From positions 1 through 64,000 of the forward strand of contig CAJNYU010003599.1 in NCBI GenBank assembly GCA_905331475.1: 64,000 bases of DNA, written 5' to 3'. The translations under genes were made by a program, and so were the position numbers. The stretch is from Rotaria socialis (Eukaryota > Rotifera > Eurotatoria > Philodinida > Philodinidae). The notes beneath the pieces are model-generated. The model worked only from the letters and a program-made list of their open reading frames with translations, ran no database searches and was not told the DNA's origin. Shown one piece after another: positions 45,841 to 59,634 of the stretch. How positions within the stretch are numbered: the first letter of the stretch is position 1; each line of letters begins with the position of its first letter.

Positions 45841-48800
45841 ATGAACTATTTGGATTTAAACGATGGTTTGGATGAAATAGATCATGCATTGACAAATACA
45901 CAAACAACAACAACAACAGCTAACCTGTCTACAGTTGTTAATCAACAAAGTAAAGACTTATCTGATTGGAGAAATATTCAATTGGGCACAGCATCAACTA
46001 TATTTGATCGATTATGGATGCCAACAACAATGAATTCTTGGACAACACCTAATACCCCAGTCTATCCATCTCCTTATAATCAACAGACAACATCTACATA
46101 TCCATGGACAACTTCAATTAATAATCAATCATGGCCTATGACAACATTTCCAACCAATACCACACTTCCGTTTATTAATTTTGATTCTCCACAACAGAGT
46201 TTTACTCCATCAGATACGACAAATGATATTATAGATTTAACTACAAATACAACAGTAAACTTATCAACACCAGTTAGGTTCGTTTAATTTCAATGGAATG
46301 AATAATAATCAAGATAATTATTTCTTTCTAAACTAAACCGATGTTAAAAGATAAAAGAAAATTTCACATATGGTTTTCTCCCTCAAGAAAGCCTTTGTTC
46401 ACTAATAATATTAAAGAAAAAATATGAAATCTAATATTACTAATGGAAAATGAGTCACAAATAATATTATACAATATAATCGGCTATGACATAAACAACG
46501 AGCGAGAGAAAACTTAATTATTTGGAAATTTTAAAAAATCCTATAAGAATTTATAACTAAAATCTTTCATTATAATGACATACATGATTAATCGAAATAA
46601 GAATGTACATTTAACAGAACTTTGTATAAACAACATTTCGAATATCTAATGGATGTTAAGTGAATCTAGATACTCAAAATAACGAAATTCTAAGTTCAAA
46701 AAGTACTTTTGAAAATGAAATAATGCATTTCGTAAAGGGTCCTCCAAGCTATACAATCACTTTACCAAGTGTTTTATTCGATATGTATAGATTTTTGAAA
46801 ATAAAAAATTAAATCATATTCTTTATTAACAACGTATCTGAATATGAATCGAGCAACGAGAAAAAACAAATCTTCTTATAAGCGAATGGAAAATCTTAAA
46901 AGCTCTTCTTAATCGTAGAGATCCTTATGAAACATTTCGAAATAATAGAAAAATTAAATTCATCGTTCTAGGACATAAAAATCCGTGAAGTTTATTTTCA
47001 TAATCTGATCAAATTTTTGGAAGACTCATGTTCTTAGGATAAGAGAACTAATTTAAAAAAGCGTTACGTCTATCCCAAGTGAGCAAAAGACTGGTTAAAT
47101 TACTAGTCTCTTTTCTAGTCGTGTCGCCCCGTCTCGACTAGTCTTTGTCTCAAAAAGTCCTCGTCTGGGACTAGTCCGAGGTCTTGACCATCATGGATAC
47201 GCGTCTTAGTACTCTGATTGACGACTAGTCATAAAATCTAACAAGAGTAGTCGTGGCGAGTGTCCCTGTTGCTCGTCCGAAAATGGTTTATGAATGAAAA
47301 ATTAAGGGCGTCTGGGACGAGTATACAGCCAGCTGTAGCCTTATATAGTGGACGAGTCTGGACTAGTCTGAATGGAAATATGTAAGGATGAAGATTAGAT
47401 TCGAACATGTATACAATGTGACATTTACCCATCGCCAAAACCATTGAGCCATATGATCGAGAAGTCATATTCTAAACACTCATGATCATTCTAAGATGCT
47501 ATTTAATACAATTTTTACTCCAAATTTTTAATTTTATGTATCAATAAAAATTATCTTTTACCGAAACGAAATTACTTTAGATAACATTAAATAAAAATAA
47601 ATTAAGAAGATTTTATAATTTTTTCGACAAATATATTTTGATTTATAAGTAAGTGCGATTAATTAGTTGAACTTTAAAAACATTAATTTGAGTATAAAAA
47701 TAATATTTTATTTATTCCGAAAAGAAACTAGATTTTTTCATACTATTTTAATTTAATCTCATACTCAAATCTCCGTACATTCATCTAATAAAGAAATTAT
47801 CTTAGCTTAATTTAGAATTATTACAATTGATATTTAACATAAACTAACATTATATTTTGATATGAAACGATTTAGGTGCTTCTCAATTTTTTTTTAAATT
47901 ATTACCTATCACAATTCAAAAAATATATATATAAATTAACACTCCTAGATGCGAGATGAATTTTGTTGTTAGTACTAGCTCCTACTATTTTATGTTTTGA
48001 TACACTCTTAAACTTTTAGCATAAGCTAATGCAAAATAAAATAAAATATATCAAGACAGGGATGCACGCAATATATTAAATCTTTTCGAATGCACTATTG
48101 ATTACAGCAGACTCTCTAATTGTCCTTCTAGCTAGAAAAAAGTTCGATAAACATTGAGTGAAATAAACACTTCTTAAAAAAGACTAGCCATGAGGTGCCC
48201 AGCAGATGCTTTAGACTAGCCCTAATAGCTGTTGAAGACATTTCAGACTAGTCAATACCGTTTACGTCGGTTTGTTTCTGATTTTCTATGCAAGGATGGG
48301 AGTCAATATATAAGTTTAGACTATATATACTTACGGCAGTCTATCTCAGTGTCCTAGTCTACCGTCAGGATGTCCGTCATATCTCGAACACTGTTGGACT
48401 GGATGTTCAAATCCACTGTGTAACCTCTTTTTTTAATATCCTGACTAGTCTGGACTGGGTCAACAGACAACACAGACTAGGCATGACTGGGCTCAAGGAC
48501 ATTTCAGACTAGTACAGACGTGTTTGTAAGACACTTCTCATTTAGCTGACTAGACAAGACTGGTATACAAGACGCTTCAGACTAGATTTGACGGAAGCTG
48601 CGGACATTTCTGACTAGTCATGTCGGCAGTCTCCCTTCATTTTTTGCTTACTTGGGTAGAACGTTGTTTTTTTCTTGGTATCAGGTGAATTTGATTTTTT
48701 TAAATTATCTTATTCTTTTATTTTAGAGGTTTTATTCCTGTTCAACCACATCCATATTCATATTTGACACCTCCTGTACCTCCGTACCAAAATCCAATAC

Positions 48801-51334
48801 CTCCACTACAAGTGTCTGAACCGACTACTACTCAACAACAGCCACAGATAGAAGCTGAACTTATTCTTGTGCCTGAAACTGACCTGGAAGAAATCCTTGA
48901 ACATATTGAGGCGGTTATACCTGATATTGATATTGATGCAGCACGTCGTACAATAACAGCAATGAATCCAATACCTTCAATTAATGAAATAGTAACAAGT
49001 TTTCTTGATAATGGTTATACAAAAAAAGCGAAAAAATCATTTGATCACGAGCGAAATATATCATTAAAACGTTCATGGTCAGAGACAATGGATGATGTAC
49101 CGAAATTTTTATCGACTTATTCCGATCCAGTGACTTTTTTCTTTGATACACAACGAAAACAATCGGAATCGTATATAAATCATGCTAAAGCATTTATTGT
49201 ACGTGCTTTTCCGGCAATAGATAAAAGTATTCTAGAACAAACTTTACAAGAAGAAAATCATCATTTTCTATCAACTGTAAGAAAATTAGAAAGACAATTC
49301 AATATTCGTACAAATGCATTCTTGCAACGAACAGCAATTAGAAAATCATTAGATATGCTTGGTATGTAAAGAGAAATTTTTACCATTGACTAATACAAAG
49401 CCTTGGCAGAAATTGTTTTGTATTTCGTATCGATGAAAAAGAAAATAATCGTCTTAAGATCATTACATATTCGACATAAATATTAAAGTATAACTTAATA
49501 GATAATTCTTTTCAAATGAGAAGAGAATTGGTTAAATTTAATCTTTCGAAATCGTTATTCATCATTTATAAATATCAGGTTTATAATCATGAGAAATTAA
49601 GAAACTATTCGATATTTTAGCAAGGATAGAATGTATTCTCACTACATTATACATTTCTTTTATTAGATGCTGCAATTGGTGGTGTTGGCCGAGTGCCGTC
49701 TACATCATGGTTAATTAAAAATAATAAATTTATTTATGCAATTCCACATACACCATGCGAAGAATTTTATGATGAACTCCGTTTTGCTAAAAATGAAATT
49801 AGAATTCGACGTAAGATTTTTCTTTTTTTTTAAGAATGTTATTTTACACTAATTCAAATTTTCAGGTTTTCTTGGTAAAGTCTCTAAAGATCATGAAAAA
49901 CGTGTAAAACGAGCAAAAAAAGACAATGAAACACTTGACTGCAATATATGCTGCCGTGAAGATTTATTAATTGATGATATGGTTGAATGTAGTGTAGGAC
50001 ATCTTTATTGTCGGTAGGTTGGATTCGATATTTAGAAATTCATTTTTTGTTAAATTTATTGATCTATTTAGTAATTGTGTTCGAACACATATTGATTTGT
50101 GCTTCAAAGAAGGCAAATGTCGTTTTGTTTGTGTTGAAAATTTGTGTCCGGGTGAATATACAATGCGACTTGTTAGTGAACTTTTACCACCAAAAGACTT
50201 AAATCGTTTGAATAGACGAATACAAGAAGAAAATATTCGACAAGGTAAAAAAAAAGAATAGACCATCATATTTAGTAGTTCAAGGAGAGAATATTAGTAA
50301 GAAAATCATAGTTTACGAAAGCAAAATAAAAATGTTCGCCTATTCCGTTAAAGACAATGGTAACATTTTTGATGAGTCATCGCCTATCAGAAAGTATTTA
50401 GTTCAATAAAAATTTCAAAAACGGATGTTCACTTTGACTTTCCCAAATAATTAACTTTAAGAAGCTAATGTGCACCACTATTACACTTCGTCCATAGTCC
50501 CAAATCCTGAATCATTTTAAACTTTCATCAATCTTACTAAAAGCACTTATTCATAGTAGTAATATAAAGCGGAATCCACATGTTGTATATGAGTTTTTTT
50601 TTGTAGCTGAAATTGATGGTCTTGAATGTTGTTCTTATTGTCCATATGCTGTTATTGTTGATAATCCAGATGATAAAGTTTTTCGTTGTTTAAATCCCGA
50701 ATGTATGAAAGAAACTTGCAGGTAAATTTGTCTTTTAATAATCATTCTGTATTGTTATTTGCTTTGTTTTTGCCAATTTAGATTGTGTAAAGAACCTAAC
50801 CATATTCCATTACGTTGTAATGAAGTTGAAAAAGGTGTTGAACTTGAAATGCGTAAATTCATTGAAGAACATGTAACGGAAGCAATGATACGTAAATGTC
50901 CTCGCTGTACACAAGTATAGATTCAATATTTTTTTCTCTGGTCATAATCGAATGCTTTTATCTTCTTTTCTTTTAAGCGTTTTTACAAAGTTGAAGGATG
51001 TAATAAAATGACCTGTTCCTCTTGTGGTCTATTTATTTGTTATGTTTGTCGAGAGACAATAAATGGATATGATCATTTTACAAATAATGAACGGTATGAT
51101 TTAGAGTAAAACGAAAATATAGTTTTTCAAATGTTGTTATTTTTTTCATTTTTTAACAGATGTACATTATCAAATCAAAGTGAAAAAATACATTATGAAG
51201 AAATGTTAGAAGCATATCGAAATGCGAAAAATGAATATCTTCGCTTGCATCCTGAAGCACATGATATGGTACTTCGTTATGATCCAATATCACATTTGAG
51301 TAAACCACCTGTGTTGTCTACGAGTGCTACTTGA
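45841..51334 (+). CDS. RNF216: RNF216 (TRIAD3)-like RBR E3 ubiquitin ligase
   Basis: Nine exons give 691 aa with consistent phases: 45841-46277, 48727-49361, 49667-49810, 49866-50013, 50072-50244, 50607-50721, 50782-50914, 50978-51093, 51160-51334. The N-terminal third is Thr/Gln/Pro-rich and disordered, with an IDLT motif that could be SUMO-interacting. RING1 begins [20 protein letters not shown] then GHLYCR. The in-between-RING region contains [29 protein letters not shown]2 is [25 protein letters not shown] then FICYVC, followed by INGYDHF, an RNF216 signature. In RBR ligases the RING2 cysteine in the GCNxMxC context accepts ubiquitin as a thioester. RNF216 acts on innate-immune receptors and synaptic proteins in vertebrates. 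Intron 1 is 2.4 kb because it holds a transposon-like element. Confidence 0.9.
47071..48658. mobile_element. TA-flanked MITE-like element rich in GACTAGTC words, inside RNF216-like intron 1
   Basis: The left end reads TATCCCAAGTGAGCAAAA and the right end, on the other strand, TACCCAAGTAAGCAAAA, giving terminal inverted repeats bounded by TA. Both flanks of the element (about 47100-47390 and 48180-48625) are crowded with ACTAGTC/GACTAGT and its variants, many palindromic. The central ~700 bp is plain AT-rich sequence. No transposase ORF. The ends resemble those of the element at 22980-23330 (TATCCCAGG). Confidence 0.75.
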
Positions 51335-51704
51335 TTAACATACAATTATCTACAAATCTATTTCTTCCATTGACATTCCGTTATTTTCAACAATATATAA
51401 TAAATATCCCTATCGTTTTCTTTTAGTCATTGTCTCTCTATACTTTTGATAATGTTCGATTTTTTTTACTTCACGAAGATAATTTAATGCAAGAAAATCA
51501 AACATTACTTCTGCGTTACTTTTTTTCTCTCGTTTTTTCCGAATACTTTTCTATATTGTTCGATTATATGCGGAAACGAAAAAACGAAAACGTCTTATTC
51601 TTGCTTTCTGTACTTATTCTTTTCGACTGATTTTGTTTTCTTTCAAGTATAAAACTTTTGAATATATATATATATATATACATATGAATAAAACAAATAT
51701 CTAG
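51335..51704. other. 3' region of the RNF216-like gene, with (TA)n
   Basis: T-rich sequence with an AATAAA-type signal near 51398 (ATAATAAATA) and a TA run at about 51662-51680. No coding sequence is supported. Confidence 0.4.
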
Positions 51705-53325
51705 GTGAGGCATTTTCATCGCGAAGACTGTCATTAATATTGACTGGTATTTTACTCGATACTAAAGATCTAACACCAGAATTTCTTTAACAAAACAGCG
51801 AAGACTCAAATGTAACGGAAGCAAGAACAACACGATTGCAATCATCGTCGAGTCGAGAAGTTCTGATTTTGTTAGTTAAAATAGAAAATTCAACGGATGA
51901 TTTAACTTCTATGACTAGTAGCAACGATGCTCTACGGTCAGTACCAAGAACAACAACTACTACAAGCATAAAGCATCTTTATAGCGATGAAGAAAACAAT
52001 GAGCAGGTTGGTCGATTCGGTCCCGAAGTCAGACAGATCTTAGGTTCGCTGATTAGTCTGCTTTATCACCATGACATAATCGAAAACTCGACTTGTTTTG
52101 CTGCTCTTAAGATTCTCTTATTTTTCTCTAGAAAACCTTCAATCTGGGGAAGAAACTATATATAGTTCACATTTCATCATTTACTTATGATCAGTTACTC
52201 TACGCAGTTCTATTTTACAGGTATGACGAGTACGGAAGATGCATCGTATTCTGTTTTATCGTCTAGGAATCCAGAAGATGGTGGTCTTCTTGAAAAGCTC
52301 TGCGAAACACTGATGTTAACAATTGTTATGATAATGTGGAAAGGCATCGCCGGTCCTGTTGAAGAAGCTTGAATTAGATGCTTAATGATTTGTTTCTTTT
52401 TCTTTCTATCGTTTGTCTTTCTTCTAGATTCGTGGTCAAGTGTTTTCTGCACTTCGTTATCTTCATCATGATTTCGAATTTTATCTACCGTTGGTTTACA
52501 TTAAACGACGGATACTGGAATTAAGCATGGAGACATATTTAAATGAACTTAAAATAAACGGAGGTATGATATACATTTGTGTTTTTCATTCATATTTATT
52601 ATAAAAACTACTCTAAAGCATATCATGGTTACGACCGCCTATATCGATGGCGTATGAGCGATATACGTAAGTGATACATAGCACAACACTGTTGCGTCAT
52701 TCACGAAAAAAATTGTTCTTCTTCTTAAATGTTGTGTTGTTTCCTGAATATTTCAAAAACAAGAAATTATGATTGATTTCTGCATTTAGGTAAAACGACA
52801 ACAGACTATGACAGTAGCTGTCGTGAATTAATTAAAGTCGATGATTTTCTTTCACGAACAACGGACATTAATGATCGAGTGAAGGAAATTTTTGTTAATG
52901 GCATTCTTCCAATATCAGACACAATGCTTATCTTCGAAGAAAATGGTACACGTGATCAACCAGTATTAACACTTGCTTCTCGTGATGAACATTGGACGGA
53001 AACATCACTAACTGGCCTCAATATTCTATTAAATCTTCTGTCGTATTTCAATGTATTATTCTGTGGTCCAGGATGGGTTCGTATACATTCATTGTTACGT
53101 AGTTGTTCAATGAATGGCCGTGAAAAAGCTGCCTATTTGTTATCAAATGTAAATAAAATCTTTTCGACTATACTACAATAGGAGGGATCGGATCTTGTTG
53201 GATTTTCATTACCGGTTATGAACACAATTATTGATAAATCTTATGAAATCATACCATTGTGTCGTGCAACATCAATTGTATTAGATGATCTTGAGGGCGT
53301 GGATGAAAAAGTTCCATTATGGTAG
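51705..53325 (+). pseudogene. Unidentified helical-repeat-like gene, apparently 5'-truncated with an in-frame stop
   Basis: Several exon-like segments share coding character and splice sites. They are 51705-52043 (RLSLILTGILLDTKDLTPEF; RFGPEVRQILG), 52221 to about 52315 (LLEKLCETLMLTI), about 52430-52564 (FSALRYLHHDFEFYLPLVY), about 52791-53148 (ILPISDTMLIFEENG; LNILLNLLSYFNVLFCGPGW) and 53182-53325 (VGFSLPVMNTIIDKSYEII), ending in TAG. The first segment has an in-frame TAA at 51788-51790 between PEFL and QNSEDS, and no first exon could be found upstream. It may be a truncated pseudogene, or the stop may reflect a small unseen intron. I do not recognise the family. The Leu-rich helices suggest an armadillo/HEAT-like fold. 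The last intron would be only 33 nt. Confidence 0.45.
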
Positions 53326-55028
53326 ATACTATTCGAGTTCCGACATATATATATATATATATATGTGTTATGGTCGAAGTTAGAATTCAGCCCTATTCGG
53401 AATTCGTCCAGACGAATTTGGAATTCTTTTTAATGAATAGAAACCAATAAAAAACGGCGTGAGTTTAATTCTTCTGCTGCCAGACACTGACACCTCACAC
53501 CCACACCCCGTAACCATTAGATAATGGAACAGCTATTTTGTCTTCATCGTTTCAGATAATGAATTTCAAGGTTTTCTAGTATAGACTCTATTTCATGTTT
53601 TTCTTGATGTCATATTATTAAGATGGGAGTTGGTGAATTATCTGACGAGAGCATACTTATGTTTATGAAACTCAAGAAATAAATTATTAATGGCGAACAA
53701 TATTTTATCATGAGAGCATTCGGAATCAGTTCTATGCATCATATTAATTAGTATAAACATAAACAAAATGTCTCCTTAATAATATTAATGTATTTCAACA
53801 CGAATGTTATTTGGCTTCGAATAGAAAATTAGAACATGTGTTTATGTTTACATCATCAAAAGTTTACAATCCGTAGAGTAAATATTTGAACTAGTGATAT
53901 ATATATAATACAGAAGTTTGTTATGACAAATCATTTTTGAAAGAGATGAAAATTTTCTATAAATAAAGCCTAATCTAAGACAAACGAAAACTGACTGTAC
54001 AATTATCACTAAGCATTCCATACGATTTGTAATGAAGGAATCATTTTTTTCTTTCGTGAATGCTTGTAATAGATATATCGGTACTTTCGCATTCACTGAA
54101 ACTATCGAACTAGTGACTTTTCAGTTCAGTGCAAAACTCGTTATCCTATTAAAATTCAGAGAGTTCCCAAAATTTCAACACTCGAAAAATTAATGAGTTA
54201 TAATAAATAAGAACTAATCATGAAATAAACATTCTGTTTTCGCTTCATCAATTCAATTTCTTTTAAAAAGCGGCATGAATTATTATTACTATTTTTGATT
54301 TAAATTAGTTAAAAAACGTGCTATACTTCTTCAATATTTTCCTATGTGTTTTCAATACGTTATGCTTGAAGTAAATGCCTTCATTAAATACTGCGCAATA
54401 TAATTTTGCTTTTCAGTCGTCCTTGTCATGAAGCTTACAACAGCAAAAATCTGCAAAACTTGCGAAAGCAGCACATTTCTATGACGAAAAAAAAGAGGAT
54501 ACATATTTCAATTTTAACTTGAACATCATAGGTATTCATGTCCACTCAGGAAATATTCGTGGAGAATTCGAATAGATTAATCGGGCACATATTGTGCACA
54601 ATGTTTCTCAGGGTTTTTCGTAACTATATTTTCCCGCTTATATATTGACGACTTTATTTTTTAGACACATTAGACATACGCATTATGTTCGCTCTATCGA
54701 ATAGTATAATCAAAATTTAATGATGCTACTTGTTTCTAATAAGTTAGGCACATATATACGAAGGAACTATTTTCCTTGCATGATAATTATGTTACTCGTA
54801 TTTCGATGGCGGCGTTATATTGCTTTCAATTTTTTGTTGTCAAAATTACCTATTAACATCAAGTTCTGAAATCTTATTTTCATCGGTTTTATACGTTTCT
54901 CACAATCTTGAAACGCGATGAATCTTATCTATGATAAAGTTTGAGTTGAAAAAATAATGTTCTGTTCAAGAACCAAAAGCAGTTTAATAGTAGAGTAGAG
55001 GTCGTCCTTGTATTATGCTTTATTTTTC
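53326..55028. other. Intergenic, no gene recognised
   Basis: A (TA)n run lies at 53345-53364. The minus-strand ORF at 53848-54096 lacks domains. The rest is AT-rich. Confidence 0.4.
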
Positions 55029-56171
55029 TTATTTCAAATGCTCAAATTCATTTTTATGGTATTTAAAATGATCTTCTAAAAAAGTCATAACAAAACAATA
55101 GCCATGCTCATAACCGATTTGTTGACGTAGTTGTATTGGAAAAGAAGCATTGCAACAAGCTTCAAGAAGTTTATCTGGAAACAAATAATCATCTTTGTAT
55201 TGATCATTTGAACCTTGATCAATTAAAACTGGCGCATACGGCATTGGACCATGATATAAAGAAACAAGTTCACAAGCATCATATTCTTTCCAAAGGGTTT
55301 CATCTGAAAAGAATGAAGTCGTTGTTTTGAATTTCACGAAAACAAATAGATCAAACCTTGTCCTAAAAATTTCGTAAATGCATTTCTACTCCATTCACAT
55401 TTCAATGTACTACAGATCGGTGCAAACGCTGACACAGATTTGTATTGACCGGGGCATTTAAAAAAACTAATTAATGCACCATGACCACCCATGCTATGCC
55501 TTAATAAAAGACAGAAAAAAGAATCATCAGTTCGATATTTTATTAGTAAACTTGTCTCTTTACCCGAATATTCCAATACGATTAATATCAACATTAAAAT
55601 TTCTTATAATTAATTCATAAAATTCATCATTCACATAGGAAAACATTTGATAATTATTTGACCATTTATCTTCAGTTGCATCAATATAATATCCAGCACC
55701 TTCACCGAAATCCCGTTGGTCATGATCGCCTTCGATATTACAGCCACCTATGGCAAATTTTTTTTTAAACTAAAACGATCAACTGAGTTTGCTTTGCTCT
55801 TACGAGGACTAGTATCTGGATTGGCTACAATAAAACCGTATTTCGATGCTAAACGTTGAACGCCAGTTTTAGTGATAAAATCTTGTTCATTAGAAGTTAA
55901 ACCTAAGAACACAAACGCACTTTTTTCTTTCATTAAATTAGTAAATCTAACGAACCAGACAGAAATATTAATAGGGGCACACATTCGTTATCAGCTATTG
56001 TTGGGACATAAACACCAAATTTCATTGTACAATCAACTGTGAAACTAAACATCTACTAAGACTGAATTATTAGTAAATTCATTTTTTAAATTAATACCTG
56101 TCGTGACTATAAACATATTGATAACCGTCAAAAGATTTTGAACTTAGTTCAAGTGTCAATTCTGATGACAT
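55029..56171 (-). CDS. ESD: S-formylglutathione hydrolase (esterase D)
   Basis: Six exons on the minus strand (56171-56098, 56044-55956, 55902-55804, 55747-55564, 55499-55357, 55303-55029) give 287 aa; vertebrate ESD has 282. Recognisable in order: MKFGVYVP, then [41 protein letters not shown], the nucleophile elbow [38 protein letters not shown] with the catalytic Asp, and GYEHGYCFV with the catalytic His. The enzyme hydrolyses S-formylglutathione to glutathione and formate, the second step of glutathione-dependent formaldehyde detoxification, in the cytosol. All catalytic residues are present. The apparent stop codons between 55903 and 55955 are inside a 53-nt intron, so this is not a pseudogene. 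Confidence 0.95.
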
Positions 56172-57190
56172 TTTGAGATCAATATAATTCCGTTTTTTAT
56201 CTTATAAGAGAAAAATGTATAAAAATTCCTTTGTAAAAATTAATTAATCCTTTGATAAAAACAAATTGGTATTGTCTTTCCTTTAAATAAATTAAATAGT
56301 AACATTAGAGTCGAAACCGAGAACAAGACGCTTGTTTTTTCCTTCAGAAAACTATATTGAGAATTATCCCGATTCATCAGTCATAATTAATCTAAGTATT
56401 AAATGCTCCTAGGTGCTTTTATTTGCTGGAATTTATAATCACGAGTATTTTGATGTTTTTCTTCAAATACAAAAGCGACAAAATAAAACCTGGAGAATTA
56501 TTAAAAGTTTGAGAGCAGAAAATTTACAGGCGGTACTGGTAACCTCTATTATTCGGATCTCTTCTGGAAGAAAGTTGGCAAGTTTGAGTTAATTAAAAAA
56601 TTTTGTTAAGCTCATTAACAACTATCTAACTGGAATGGCTGGAGATTTTTCTATCGAATCATTCTCAAAAGGTACCCCAAATGAGAACAAGATCAACTTA
56701 ACCCGGCAAAACTATGAATACTCATTTTTTTACTGCAGTTCAATGGCCTTGAAACCCCCAAACTATGCATAGCATGTCAATAATAGTTTTGCTCAATCTA
56801 TTGCTAAATTATTTTGAATCCGATCGTTTTATTTGGATTTTACCAAATTTATATGTCATCCGTGAATTCATCATTAAAATTTTCACTTGAATACTGCCAT
56901 AGGTTTTCATTGGCTCGGCATTGTTACTTTATTAATTCCTTGCATTTATAATCTTGAGATGAAGGGTCTGGGCAGCACTATGAGAATATAAAATGAAGAG
57001 CATATAAGCTTTTCTCTTTTCATTTCAAACGAAAACTGTAGCACTTCCTAATAAAAAAAGCCTTGGACCATTTTCTTGAATTAAAATTAAAAACAAGATT
57101 GGAATATAAAATATTTATTCTTATACCTGTTTGTATCAATACAAAATAAATATACAAGAAAGCTTAAAACAAAACTCAATCATGATAATA
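56172..57190. other. Intergenic between ESD and UBE2W genes
   Basis: AT-rich, with no coding or repeat feature that I can support. Confidence 0.4.
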
Positions 57191-58770
<1,580 letters not shown>

Positions 58771-59634
58771 CGTAAATAAATGACTAAAAATTAAAACAAC
58801 ATTAATCAGCTGACGAAGCTATCCGAGGCGTTTATAAATACATGTATTTGAAGAGGAAGAAAATATGACGATGAAGCAACAGCAGCAGCAGCAGCAGCAG
58901 CTCAGCTCTGCTATCGACTGGACGTAAAAAGTGCGTACAGATTGGTTTCTAATTTATTTTCTGTAGATGTCACAAGTAATCGAAATAGATGCTTGGCACA
59001 AGTATATGCGTCTAAATGAAAGTTGTATCGGCGCGAACTCAGTAATTATGAAATATGAGCAACTAGTGAACTACGATTGTTAATGATGAAAAGAGTATGA
59101 TACTTTCTGATGTTGTTATTTTTCAAAATCATTCCTTCGAAAATTATTCATCCGACCTTTGATTATAGTTTTTGACAGTAATTGGTTAAAAAATATCATT
59201 CCCGTAATTTAGTGTCAAATATAAAAACTTCTTTTCAGAGTAATGTATGGTTGTGCAGGACTTCTGCTGATAATATTAAAGCTTTCATGAAGGCTCTTCG
59301 TGTAATTAATTAATATTTGACATGAGAGGTACTTCTGGAAACTCTTTATACAACTTGCTCCTTGTTTATCAAAAGTTTTAATGGAATATTGCTGAATATT
59401 AGCGAATTGACATCTGCCAAGCTTGAGACTACTACCTATAATTTTTGAAAATTGCCATCGAGCTATGTGTATTAGATTAGACGGGTGTGGGTGGAAGCGA
59501 TATCATATATATATATATATATCGGTACCCACTGCAATAGCTAAGTCCACATTCGAAAATCAATTTTTATCAATATGACTTCTGTCGAACTGTGTAATCG
59601 CAGTTTCCCCCCTTAATTAGGGATTGTGTGTTTT
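58771..59634. other. Intergenic with microsatellites
   Basis: (CAG)7 at 58880-58900, about 110 bp upstream of the UBE2W start codon and probably in its 5' region, and a (TA)n run at about 59505-59522. No gene is seen. Confidence 0.5.

Noticed and set aside
55748-55984. Apparent stops and an extra ORF suggesting an ESD pseudogene
   Set aside because: The stops lie inside short GT-AG introns; the spliced frame is intact with all catalytic residues.
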